Shown: positions 34,370 through 41,471 of the stretch, one piece after another
How positions within the stretch are numbered: the first letter of the stretch is position 1
How the letters are laid out: each line of letters begins with the position of its first letter
Assembly: GCF_036127095.1 (NCBI RefSeq)
Contig: NZ_CP108007.1
Coordinates: forward strand, 124,001-188,000
Length of the DNA: 64,000 nucleotides
Origin: Streptomyces sp. NBC_00335
Lineage (GTDB): Bacteria > Actinomycetota > Actinomycetes > Streptomycetales > Streptomycetaceae
Direction: 5' to 3'
Position numbers and translations under genes: made by a program
The notes under the pieces: model-generated
Seen by the model: the letters and a program-made list of their open reading frames with translations, nothing else
Told to the model about the DNA's origin: nothing
Database searches by the model: none

Positions 34370-35017
34370 GTGTCCCGTGTAGAGGTGTGGCTCGCGGTCC
34401 CGGTCGGTGACCAGCGCAGGCACGCGCACGCGCTGCTGCGGCGGGCCGCGGCGGCGGTGCTGGGCGTCCGGCCCGAGGGCCTGGCCGTGGCCCGGGAGCC
34501 GGGCGGACGGCCCTACGTGGTGTCACGGCCCGGCGCCCGGGACCACGGGTCGCGGCCGCCGGTACGGGTGAACGTGAGCGTGAGCCACACCCGCGGCCTG
34601 ACCGCGGTGGCGGTCTGCACCGGCGGAGACGTGGGCGTGGACGTGGAGCCGGCCCGCGAGCTCCCGGCGGTCGCCCTCGCCCGGCGCTGGTTCGGCGAGG
34701 AGGACGTCCGCTGGATCGAGGGGCACGCACCCGACCTGCGGGCCCGCGCCCTGCTGTGGGTCTGGACGCACAAGGAGGCGCTGGGCAAGGTGCTCGGCAC
34801 CGGGCTGGCCGGCGGAGGCCGACTGGGGCCGGTTCCGCTGCCCGCCGCCGGCCTGCCGCAGCAGCCCGCCGGGCGTCCGGTGACCCTGCGGGAGATCTTC
34901 CCGGGCGCGGGCCTGACCAGCGCCGTTCCCGACGGTCCCGAGGGCTACGTGCTGTGCGTGGCCGGTGGCCCGGGGACCGAGGGCGCAGAGGTGTCCGTCA
35001 CCCGCGTGGACGGCTGA
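34370..35017 (+). CDS. 4'-phosphopantetheinyl transferase (second of three)
   Basis: 215 residues from the GTG at 34370, chosen for the GGGGGA site just upstream and because an ATG at 34322 would leave no room for the divergent promoter. Sfp-type PPTase: NVSVSHTRGL, VGVDVEPAR and LLWVWTHKEALGKVLGTGL are the CoA/Mg-binding and catalytic blocks. Single plus-strand gene, convergent with the AMP-ligase at 35041-36480. It should activate the two ACPs encoded next to it. Confidence 0.85.
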   Translation: MSRVEVWLAVPVGDQRRHAHALLRRAAAAVLGVRPEGLAVAREPGGRPYVVSRPGARDHGSRPPVRVNVSVSHTRGLTAVAVCTGGDVGVDVEPARELPAVALARRWFGEEDVRWIEGHAPDLRARALLWVWTHKEALGKVLGTGLAGGGRLGPVPLPAAGLPQQPAGRPVTLREIFPGAGLTSAVPDGPEGYVLCVAGGPGTEGAEVSVTRVDG

Positions 35018-35040
35018 AGTCCGGCGCGGGGCCACGGGGT

Positions 35041-36480
35041 TCACGCCCCTTCCAGGGCGGCCGCGGCCCGCAGCGCGGCCGGGTCCCGTACCGGCTTCCC
35101 GGTGGTCGTCCGGGGCAGCGCGGCCAGCGCGTGGATGCGGCGCGGCAGCTTGAAGCCGGCCACCCGCTCGGCGAGCAGGCTCTCCACGGCACGCGTGGTG
35201 ACCTCCTCGCCGAGGACCGCGTAGGCCTCGATGGCCCCGTCGTGGACCACCACCGCCTCGCGCACGCCGGGCAGTTCGGACAGGGCCCACTCGACCTCGG
35301 TGAGGTCGACCTTGAGCCCGCCGACCGACACCTGGGAGTCGAGCCGGCCGAGGACGGCCATCAGCCCGGTCTTCGGGTCGAGCGTCCCGGCGTCGTGGGT
35401 GCGCAGCCAGCCGTCCGCCCAGCGGCCGGGGCCGGCCGGACCCAGGTACGGGCTGGCGGGGAGCCGTACCAGGAGTTCGCCGTCCACGAGCTTCGCCTCG
35501 ATGCCCGGAGCCGTGTGCCCCGTGGCGGGCCGGGAGGCCCCGGACAGGTCGGCCGCGATGACGCCCGTCTCCGTCATCCCGTACACCTCGCCCAGCGGTA
35601 CGGAGTACCGCGCGGCGAACGCCTCGGCGACCCCGGGCCGGACCGATTCGCCGGCGGATATCGCCCGGACCAGATGCGGCAGCGGCGGGGGAGCGGAGAC
35701 CGAGGCGAGCAGCTGCGCGTGGAACGGCACGCCCGTGATCACGGTCGGCGCGGTCCGCGCGGCCACGGCGGCGAGGATCCCGTCGGCGCTCATCCGCTCC
35801 GGCAGCACGATCTCGACGCCCGCGTGCAGACTGTGCAGGATCCCCGCCATCAGCCCCATCGCGTGGATGAGGGAGTTGAGGACCACGATGCGCTCGCCGC
35901 GCCGGGGCATGCCGGGGATCAGGGTGTAGCGGTGGACCTCGGCGACGAGGTCCGCGGCCGTGCGCCCGATCACCTTGGAGGGGCCGGTGGAACCCGAGCT
36001 GAGCTGGACGAGCGCGTGCCCGCTCGCGGCCGGGAGCCCCCCGGGGTACGGCTCGACCACGGCGTCGACCGCGTGGAAGCCGCGCAGGACGCCGAGGCGC
36101 ACCGGTCCGGCCGGCCGGACGAGGAACTGGGGGGCGGTCCGCCGCAGCGCTCGCTCGCTCTCGTGGGCGGTCAGCCGGTGGTCGAGCAGGATCACCTGGG
36201 CCCCGGTCCGCCAGGCGGCCAGCAGATGGGTGAGCAGCGCGAGCGACGGGGGCAGCTGGAGCGCCACCGATCCGCCGCGGCGCAGTCCGGCCCGTCCCAG
36301 CTCCGTGTGGCGGGTTCCCACCTCGCGGCGGAAACCGGCGCGATCCAGCCGTTCGCCGATGTGCACCGCGGGCTCGGCCTCGTCGTGGCCGGCGTGCAGG
36401 AGCAGCTCGTCGACCCAGTTTCCGTCGTGCTGTTCCGGATCCGTTGTCCCGGGCCCGGGGCCCCCGAAATCGCTGATCAC
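35041..36480 (-). CDS. AMP-ligase, likely aryl/PABA-activating
   Basis: 479 residues from the GTG at 36480 (TTG at 36486 is an alternative; GGGGAG precedes both). Short ANL-family ligase: LVQLSSGSTGPSKVIGR (P-loop), GEVYGMTETGVIAADL (A5), GWLRTHDAGTLDPKTGLMAVLGRLDSQVSVGGLKVDLTEVE (A7-A8) and PRTTTGKPVRD (catalytic Lys). The GGLKVD and short size resemble benzoate/aryl acid and CoA- or ACP-loading ligases. It is divergent from the pabAB gene, so activation of 4-aminobenzoate as the starter unit is a reasonable inference but is not proven by sequence. Confidence 0.8.
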   Translation of the reverse strand: MISDFGGPGPGTTDPEQHDGNWVDELLLHAGHDEAEPAVHIGERLDRAGFRREVGTRHTELGRAGLRRGGSVALQLPPSLALLTHLLAAWRTGAQVILLDHRLTAHESERALRRTAPQFLVRPAGPVRLGVLRGFHAVDAVVEPYPGGLPAASGHALVQLSSGSTGPSKVIGRTAADLVAEVHRYTLIPGMPRRGERIVVLNSLIHAMGLMAGILHSLHAGVEIVLPERMSADGILAAVAARTAPTVITGVPFHAQLLASVSAPPPLPHLVRAISAGESVRPGVAEAFAARYSVPLGEVYGMTETGVIAADLSGASRPATGHTAPGIEAKLVDGELLVRLPASPYLGPAGPGRWADGWLRTHDAGTLDPKTGLMAVLGRLDSQVSVGGLKVDLTEVEWALSELPGVREAVVVHDGAIEAYAVLGEEVTTRAVESLLAERVAGFKLPRRIHALAALPRTTTGKPVRDPAALRAAAALEGA

Positions 36481-36486
36481 GAACAA

Positions 36487-36920
36487 ACATCTCCCCGTCG
36501 CACTGCCCCGTCGCGCTGCTGATTCACCCTGGCTGGCTCAGCAGTTCCGCATAATAGAAACGACCCCTCAGGGACTGTCAAGCGTCATATGAAAAGCGCG
36601 ACAGCATTCTTGCGGAATTGCGAATTCCTACTCCTGAGTTGCCTTGCAGGGCAGGTTGCGCGGTGCGGAAAATGTTTGACTGAACATGGACTCCCTGTAG
36701 GGTCTGCCCGTGTTGAACGGGGAGATCATTCATTTCCCCGATTTCCCTCGCGGGGAATCGGGAGCCCAGGGTCGGTTTCCATTGACCGGCTGCAGCGCCC
36801 GCGCCATCTCCATCGAGGCGATCTTTCCCGGGCTGCGTCTTCCGTCCGGAATTCAGTCATCAGATCTTTCTATCGGGTCGGGCTGTCGAATCCGCCCCGC
36901 CCTGACCTCGTGAGGTGAGC
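36487..36920. promoter_or_regulatory. 434-bp divergent control region before pabAB, with a sigma-70-like promoter
   Basis: No gene is supported here: frames are short and codons do not show the high G/C third position. The region is clearly AT-richer than the surroundings (about 36550-36720). A good promoter reads TTGACT (36676-36681), 16-bp spacer, TAGGGT (36698-36703), toward pabAB. TGAAC occurs at 36681 and again at 36714, a 33-bp (3 x 11) separation, which is compatible with regulator direct repeats such as SARP sites. The AMP-ligase promoter must be in the left part. Confidence 0.55.
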
Positions 36921-39089
36921 ATGCGCACTCTCCTGGTGGACAACTACGACTCCTTCACCTTCAATCTGTTCCACCTCCTGGCGGAGGCCAACGGGCAGGA
37001 GCCCGTCGTCATCCGCAACGACGAGCCGGGGTGGAAAATCAGCCACCTGGAAGGGTTCGACAACGTCGTCCTGTCTCCCGGACCCGGCACCCCCGAACGC
37101 CCGGAGGACTTCGGCATCTGCACCGAGATCGTCCGCGCGGCGGACCGCCCGGTCCTCGGCGTGTGCCTCGGCCACCAGGGCATAGCCCACCTGGGCGGCG
37201 GCTCCGTCCGGCGCGCCCCCGAGCCCCGGCACGGGCGGGTCTCCCCCGTGGAACACTCCGGCACGGACCTCTTCGCCGGGATCCCCTCGCCCTTCGACGT
37301 CGTGCGCTACCACTCCCTCACCGTGGACGATCTGCCCGAGGACGTCTTCGAGGCCACCGCGTGGGCGCCGGGCGGCATCCTCATGGGCCTGCGCCACCGC
37401 GAACGCCCGCTGTGGGGCGTGCAGTTCCACCCGGAGTCGATCAGCAGCGAGCACGGACTGCTGATGATGCGCAACTTCCGCGATCTCACGGCCCGCTGGC
37501 AGGAGGAGCACCCCGCGGCACGGCCCCTCGCCCCCGCCGTACCCGCGCCCGGGCCCGCCCGGCCCGCCCCGAGCCGGCACCTGCGCGTCCTCACCGAGCG
37601 GCTGCCGACGCGCTGGGACCCCGAGATCGTCTTCGACGAGCTGCTGCGCGGCGGGAACCACGCCTTCTGGCTCGACAGCAGCCGCAGCGACGGCGCCACG
37701 GGCCGCTTCTCGATCATGGGGGACGCCTCGGGCGACCTGGCCCGCGTGGCCACGGCCGACGTCGCGGCCGGCACCGTCACCGTCGTGTCCGAGCGCGAGG
37801 GCGTCCGCAGCGCGCGGATCGAGCGGCGCCCCTTCTTCGACTGGATCGACGAGGACCTCAAGTCCCTGCGGGTGGACCTGCCCGACCGGTCCGAGAACCC
37901 CTGCAACTTCGCCCTCGGCTGGGTGGGGTACCTCGGGTACGAACTCAAGGCGCAGTGCGGGGCCGGACCGGTCGTCCACCGCTCTCGCCAGCCCGACGCC
38001 ACGATGGTGTTCGCCGCCCGCGCCCTGGCCTTCGACCACCTGACCGGCACCACGCACCTGCTCGCCCTGGCCCCCGCGGACCCCGACGCCGACGGCCCCG
38101 AGGCCCTCGCCCAAGACGCCTCCGCCCGCGCGTGGCTCCGTACCACCGCCGGACGGCTGCGCGCCCTCGCCGGCCGGACGGCGGACCCCGACCTGCCCGC
38201 GCAGCCCGTGGACGCCGGCGACCTGAGCCTGCGCCACGACCGGGACGCCTACCTGGAGCGCATCCGGCGCAGCCAGGAGGACATCGCCGCTGGCGAGACC
38301 TACGAGGTCTGCCTCACCAACGAGCTGCACAGCGAGGCGAAGGTGGACCCCTGGGAGGGGTACCGCTTCCTGCGCCGCACCAGCCCGGCGCCCTTCGCCT
38401 CGCTGCTCCTCTTCGGGGAGCTGGCCGTCCTCAGCACCTCGCCGGAGCGGTTCCTGCGCGTCACCGCCGAGGGGCTGGCCGAGTCCAAGCCGATCAAGGG
38501 CACCCGGCCGCGCGGCGCCACCGCCGAGGAGGACGAGGCGCTGCGGGCCGATCTGCGGACCAACGAGAAGGACCGCTCCGAGAACCTGATGATCGTCGAC
38601 CTGGTCCGCAACGACCTCGGCCGGTGCGCGGAGGTCGGCTCGGTCCACGTGCCCAAGCTGTTCGACGTGGAGACCTTCGCGACGGTCCACCAGCTCGTCA
38701 GCACCGTACGGGCCACCATGCGTCCCGGGGTGAGCGCCGTGGAGTGCGTGCGCACGGCGTTCCCGGGCGGTTCGATGACGGGCGCCCCCAAGATCCGCAC
38801 CATGCAGATCATCGACGAACTGGAGGAGGGCCCGCGCGGCGTGTACTCCGGGGCGATCGGCTACTTCTCCCTGTGCGGCGGCGCCGACCTCAGCATCGTC
38901 ATCCGCACCGCCGTCGTGACCGAGGAGGGCATCCGCTACGGCGTCGGGGGCGCCATCGTCGCCCTCTCCGACCCCGCCGACGAGTACGAGGAGACCATCA
39001 CCAAGACGACCCCGCTGCTCCGCCTCCTCGGCAGGGGCTTCCCCGGCCGGGACGGTGCGGCCTCCGCCGAGTCCGCGGCGTCCCGTTGA
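36921..39089 (+). CDS. pabAB: Fused aminodeoxychorismate synthase (PabA-PabB)
   Basis: 722 residues. N-terminal glutamine amidotransferase (1-200): SPGPGTPE, PVLGVCLGHQG (catalytic Cys82) and VQFHPESI (His-Glu). C-terminal chorismate-binding domain (about 225-715): the key motif reads PIKGTRPRG near residue 523. A Lys at that place (PIKGT) is the mark of aminodeoxychorismate synthase; anthranilate synthases have PIAGT. Fused two-domain forms of this kind occur in antibiotic clusters that use PABA. It makes 4-amino-4-deoxychorismate from chorismate and glutamine. ATG at 36921 (GTG 36915 possible). The lyase gene is coupled by a TTGA overlap. Confidence 0.9.
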   Translation: MRTLLVDNYDSFTFNLFHLLAEANGQEPVVIRNDEPGWKISHLEGFDNVVLSPGPGTPERPEDFGICTEIVRAADRPVLGVCLGHQGIAHLGGGSVRRAPEPRHGRVSPVEHSGTDLFAGIPSPFDVVRYHSLTVDDLPEDVFEATAWAPGGILMGLRHRERPLWGVQFHPESISSEHGLLMMRNFRDLTARWQEEHPAARPLAPAVPAPGPARPAPSRHLRVLTERLPTRWDPEIVFDELLRGGNHAFWLDSSRSDGATGRFSIMGDASGDLARVATADVAAGTVTVVSEREGVRSARIERRPFFDWIDEDLKSLRVDLPDRSENPCNFALGWVGYLGYELKAQCGAGPVVHRSRQPDATMVFAARALAFDHLTGTTHLLALAPADPDADGPEALAQDASARAWLRTTAGRLRALAGRTADPDLPAQPVDAGDLSLRHDRDAYLERIRRSQEDIAAGETYEVCLTNELHSEAKVDPWEGYRFLRRTSPAPFASLLLFGELAVLSTSPERFLRVTAEGLAESKPIKGTRPRGATAEEDEALRADLRTNEKDRSENLMIVDLVRNDLGRCAEVGSVHVPKLFDVETFATVHQLVSTVRATMRPGVSAVECVRTAFPGGSMTGAPKIRTMQIIDELEEGPRGVYSGAIGYFSLCGGADLSIVIRTAVVTEEGIRYGVGGAIVALSDPADEYEETITKTTPLLRLLGRGFPGRDGAASAESAASR

Positions 39090-39967
39090 CCGCGCCGTCC
39101 CGGCGGACGGGAACCACCCGGCCGACGGTGCCCGCCGAACCCGGCCGCGCCGACCGCCTCTTCGTGCTCACCGCGTACGGGGCCCTGCGCGAGGTCCCCG
39201 CGGCCCACGCCCCGGGCCCGCTCCTCGCCGCGGACTCCTGGCTGGTCGCCGACGGCCGGGTCCGCGCCCTGGACCGGCACCGCCGCCGCTTCACCGCCAC
39301 CTGCGCCGGGACCGCCGGCGTGCCCGGCCCGGTCCTGGACGCCTTCTGGACCGCGATGGCGGCCCTGCTGCCCCGGGAGGCCGGCCACTGGTTCCCGCGC
39401 GTGGAGCTCGACACCGCGCCCGCGCAGGCGTCCCCGGACACGGTCCTGCCCGGCGGCCACCGCCTGCTGTACCGGCTGCGCCCCGCCCCCGCGCGCACCA
39501 AGACGGCCAGGGTCTGGGGGCTCGCCGTCTGCGACCCGCGCCGGACGCCCCGTCACAAGGGGCCGGACCTGGGCGCCCTGGCGGAGGTCCGCTCCCGGGC
39601 CACGGCCGCGGACGCCGACGAGGCGCTCCTGGTCACCGCGGACGGGGTGGTGCTCGAAGCGGCCAACTCCTCGCTCCTGTGGTGGGAGGAGGACGTCCTG
39701 TGCCACCCGCCCGCCGACCTCCCCGTGCTCCCCGGGGTCACCGCCTCGCTGCTGCTCGACCGGGCGGCGCGCACGGGCGTGCGCGTACGGCCCGTCCGGC
39801 GCAGGCTCTCCGCGCTCGCCGGACGCGAGGTCTGGGTGGCCAACGCCCTCCACGGCCTGCGCCCCGTCACCGCCTGGACGGGCGGCTCGCTCCCGGCCGG
39901 CGCCCCGCTGCGCGCCGCTGCCTGGCAGAGCTGGCTGGACGGGCTCGGTACCCCGCTTCCGGGCTGA
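39086..39967 (+). CDS. Aminodeoxychorismate lyase-like class IV aminotransferase
   Basis: 293 residues if the TTG overlapping the pabAB stop is used, 279 from GTG 39128. Class IV PLP fold: FTATCAGT, the PRHKGPDLGAL segment with the Schiff-base lysine, EAANSSLLWWEED (conserved Glu-x-x-N) and LPGVTASLLLDRA. ADC lyase splits aminodeoxychorismate into 4-aminobenzoate and pyruvate, which fits its position directly after PabAB. The PGVT block is that of PabC-like proteins. With PabAB it gives a complete chorismate-to-PABA route. Confidence 0.85.
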   Translation: MTAPSRRTGTTRPTVPAEPGRADRLFVLTAYGALREVPAAHAPGPLLAADSWLVADGRVRALDRHRRRFTATCAGTAGVPGPVLDAFWTAMAALLPREAGHWFPRVELDTAPAQASPDTVLPGGHRLLYRLRPAPARTKTARVWGLAVCDPRRTPRHKGPDLGALAEVRSRATAADADEALLVTADGVVLEAANSSLLWWEEDVLCHPPADLPVLPGVTASLLLDRAARTGVRVRPVRRRLSALAGREVWVANALHGLRPVTAWTGGSLPAGAPLRAAAWQSWLDGLGTPLPG

Positions 39968-39982
39968 TCCCGCCGCGGGCGA

Positions 39983-40010
39983 CCGCCGCCGTCCCACGAC
40001 GCGGCGGCGG
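39983..40010. terminator. Hairpin terminator after the ADC lyase gene
   Basis: A 9-bp perfect G/C stem (39983-39991 with 40002-40010) with a 10-base loop, followed by CTTTCG. It lies 16 bp after the lyase stop and ahead of the convergent SARP stop at 40133. The remaining 40011-40132 stretch shows no gene. Confidence 0.65.
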
Positions 40011-40132
40011 CTTTCGCCGCGCACATGCCGTTCGCAGGTGCCGATTGCCCTTTCGGAGAAAGGACCGGACCAGCGGGAGCGGTCGTCGCATTGCCTTTTC
40101 CGGCGGAGCCGGGCGGGAATTCGGCTCCGAGG

Positions 40133-40960
40133 CTATTCGGCCGCCGCGATCGGCTGGAGCCGGCGGGGGATCGTCGAGCCGGCCGGATCGGTCCGGGCCA
40201 GATCGCCGGATAGCACGGCCTGGTGCAGCTGCTGGAGCGGAGCGGACGGCTCCAGCCCCAGTTCCCGTACGAGGGAGGCCCGCAGCTTCTGGTAGGCCTC
40301 CAGCGCGCGCCAGCCGCCGCCCGAGCGGTGCAGGGCGCGCATCAGCTGCCCGCAGAACCCCTCGTGGAGCGGATGACGGGCCGCCAGCACCCGCAGTTCG
40401 GGGATCACCTCGGCGCAGCGGCCGAGCCGGATGTCGGCCTCGATGCGCCGCTCCAGGGCGGCCGTGCGCTCCTCGTTGAGCTGGAGCACCTCCAGTTCGA
40501 GGATCGAGCCCGCCCGTACGTCGACCAGCGCCGGGCCCTGCCACAGCGCCAGCGAGCGGCCGAGCAGATCGGAGGCGGCACGGTAGTCGCCGATGTCGTA
40601 GGCGGCCCGGCCCTGCCCCGCGAGCCGCTCGAACTCGTGGGCGTCGACCTGGCCGGGCGGCACCTGGAGCAGGTAGCCGCCGAACCGGGTGACCAGGACC
40701 TCCTTGGCGTCGAGCGCCGGGTCCCGCTCCAGGGCGGTGCCGATCTTCCGGCGCAGCTGGAGGATGTACGTCTGCAGCGTCGTGGTGGCGCTGCGGGGGA
40801 TGTGCTCGCCCCAGATCTCCTCCATCAGCGTCGGCACGGTGACGACCCGGCCGGCGTGCAGGGCGAGCAGGGCCAGCAGTTGACGGGGCTTCGTAGCGGT
40901 CGGAACCACCGAGACGCCGCGCTCCTGGGCAGTGAGCGACCCGAGTACCTTGATCTCCAT
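40133..40960 (-). CDS. SARP-family transcriptional activator
   Basis: 275 residues, the size of small SARPs such as ActII-ORF4. Winged-helix DNA-binding domain (about 1-97): LGSLTAQ, TKPRQLLALLALHAGRVVTVPTLMEEIWGEHIPRSATTTLQTYILQLRRKI, then RFGGYLL. Bacterial transcriptional activator domain follows (about 98-250): VDAHEFERLAGQGRAAYDIGDYRAASDLLGRSLALWQGPALVDV and a final LVRELGLEPSAPLQQLHQAVL. SARPs bind 11-bp-spaced direct repeats overlapping the -35 and recruit RNA polymerase. It separates the PABA/PKS half from the RiPP half and is divergent from the precursor gene. No TTA codon seen. The 11-bp repeats at 46592 are a strong candidate target. Confidence 0.9.
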   Translation of the reverse strand: MEIKVLGSLTAQERGVSVVPTATKPRQLLALLALHAGRVVTVPTLMEEIWGEHIPRSATTTLQTYILQLRRKIGTALERDPALDAKEVLVTRFGGYLLQVPPGQVDAHEFERLAGQGRAAYDIGDYRAASDLLGRSLALWQGPALVDVRAGSILELEVLQLNEERTAALERRIEADIRLGRCAEVIPELRVLAARHPLHEGFCGQLMRALHRSGGGWRALEAYQKLRASLVRELGLEPSAPLQQLHQAVLSGDLARTDPAGSTIPRRLQPIAAAE

Positions 40961-41198
40961 CTGTGCTCTCCCTCATCGGGCCACGGCCGCCGGAAAGACC
41001 CTGCGACGACCCCTTCGGAGTCAGGCGACCAGCCTCGCAGCACAGCCCCCGGGCGGCCCAGTGAGGTACGCACGAGGTGAATCATGAAAATGTCATACGC
41101 GTCCGGTGAATGTGGCACTGCCGGCTCCGTGAGGTCCCCCTCCAGACTCTCGTCCCAGGCAGACACCAGTGCAGCACCGTTGGTTTCAGGGGGAAGTC
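40961..41198. promoter_or_regulatory. Divergent promoter region between SARP and precursor genes
   Basis: 238 bp with an AT-richer patch at about 41075-41100 containing TGAATCATG and again TGAATG at 41107. It must drive both the regulator and the precursor/cyclodehydratase pair. A GTG at 41169 in frame with the precursor is not used because CAGGGGGAAG precedes the ATG at 41199. No 11-bp repeats as clear as those at 46592 were found. Confidence 0.45.
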
Positions 41199-41471
41199 AT
41201 GAACGTGGCCCAGGAACTCTTCCGCTTCGCGGAACTCGCCGCCCGCACCGCTCTCGAACCCAAGCTCGGACAGCGCTTCGACACCGACCCGGCAGGCGTA
41301 CTGCTGGAGTTCGGACTCGAAGCCCAGGGAGTGGACTGGACGTCCGGCGCGACCCTCTCCATCGATGATCTGAGCGCCGCCGTCACCGGTTCGATGTCCA
41401 TCTGCCTGCGGTGCAGCACCTGCACCACCGGCAACGTCGCCGACCAGTCCGACCTCCGGGTCGCGGCATGA
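41199..41471 (+). CDS. Putative azoline RiPP precursor peptide with CxxCxxC core
   Basis: 90 residues. The first about 64 form a leader rich in Glu/Ala/Leu (ELFRFAELAARTALEPKLGQRF, DPAGVLLEFGLE, LSIDDLSAAVTGS), with a style like NHLP/TOMM leaders recognised by E1-like domains. The C-terminal core SMSICLRCSTCTTGNV holds C69, C72 and C75 in Cxx triplets with four flanking Ser/Thr, reminiscent of heterocycloanthracin-type (Cxx)n cores; the tail DQSDLRVAA follows. A strong GGGGGAAG site precedes the ATG, and the stop overlaps the cyclodehydratase start (ATGA). A Gly-Ser at 64-65 may be the leader cleavage point. Expected changes are thiazoline/oxazoline rings and possibly thioamides. Confidence 0.8.
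   Translation: MNVAQELFRFAELAARTALEPKLGQRFDTDPAGVLLEFGLEAQGVDWTSGATLSIDDLSAAVTGSMSICLRCSTCTTGNVADQSDLRVAA

Noticed and set aside
36710..36913. 67-residue plus-strand ORF just before pabAB
   Set aside because: It begins right after a promoter and its third codon positions are mixed, unlike real genes here. No ribosome site. Treated as leader/control sequence.
36921..39089. Anthranilate synthase (TrpE-G/PhzE) identity for the fused enzyme
   Set aside because: The active-site motif is PIKGT with Lys, typical of aminodeoxychorismate synthase, and a PabC-like gene follows.
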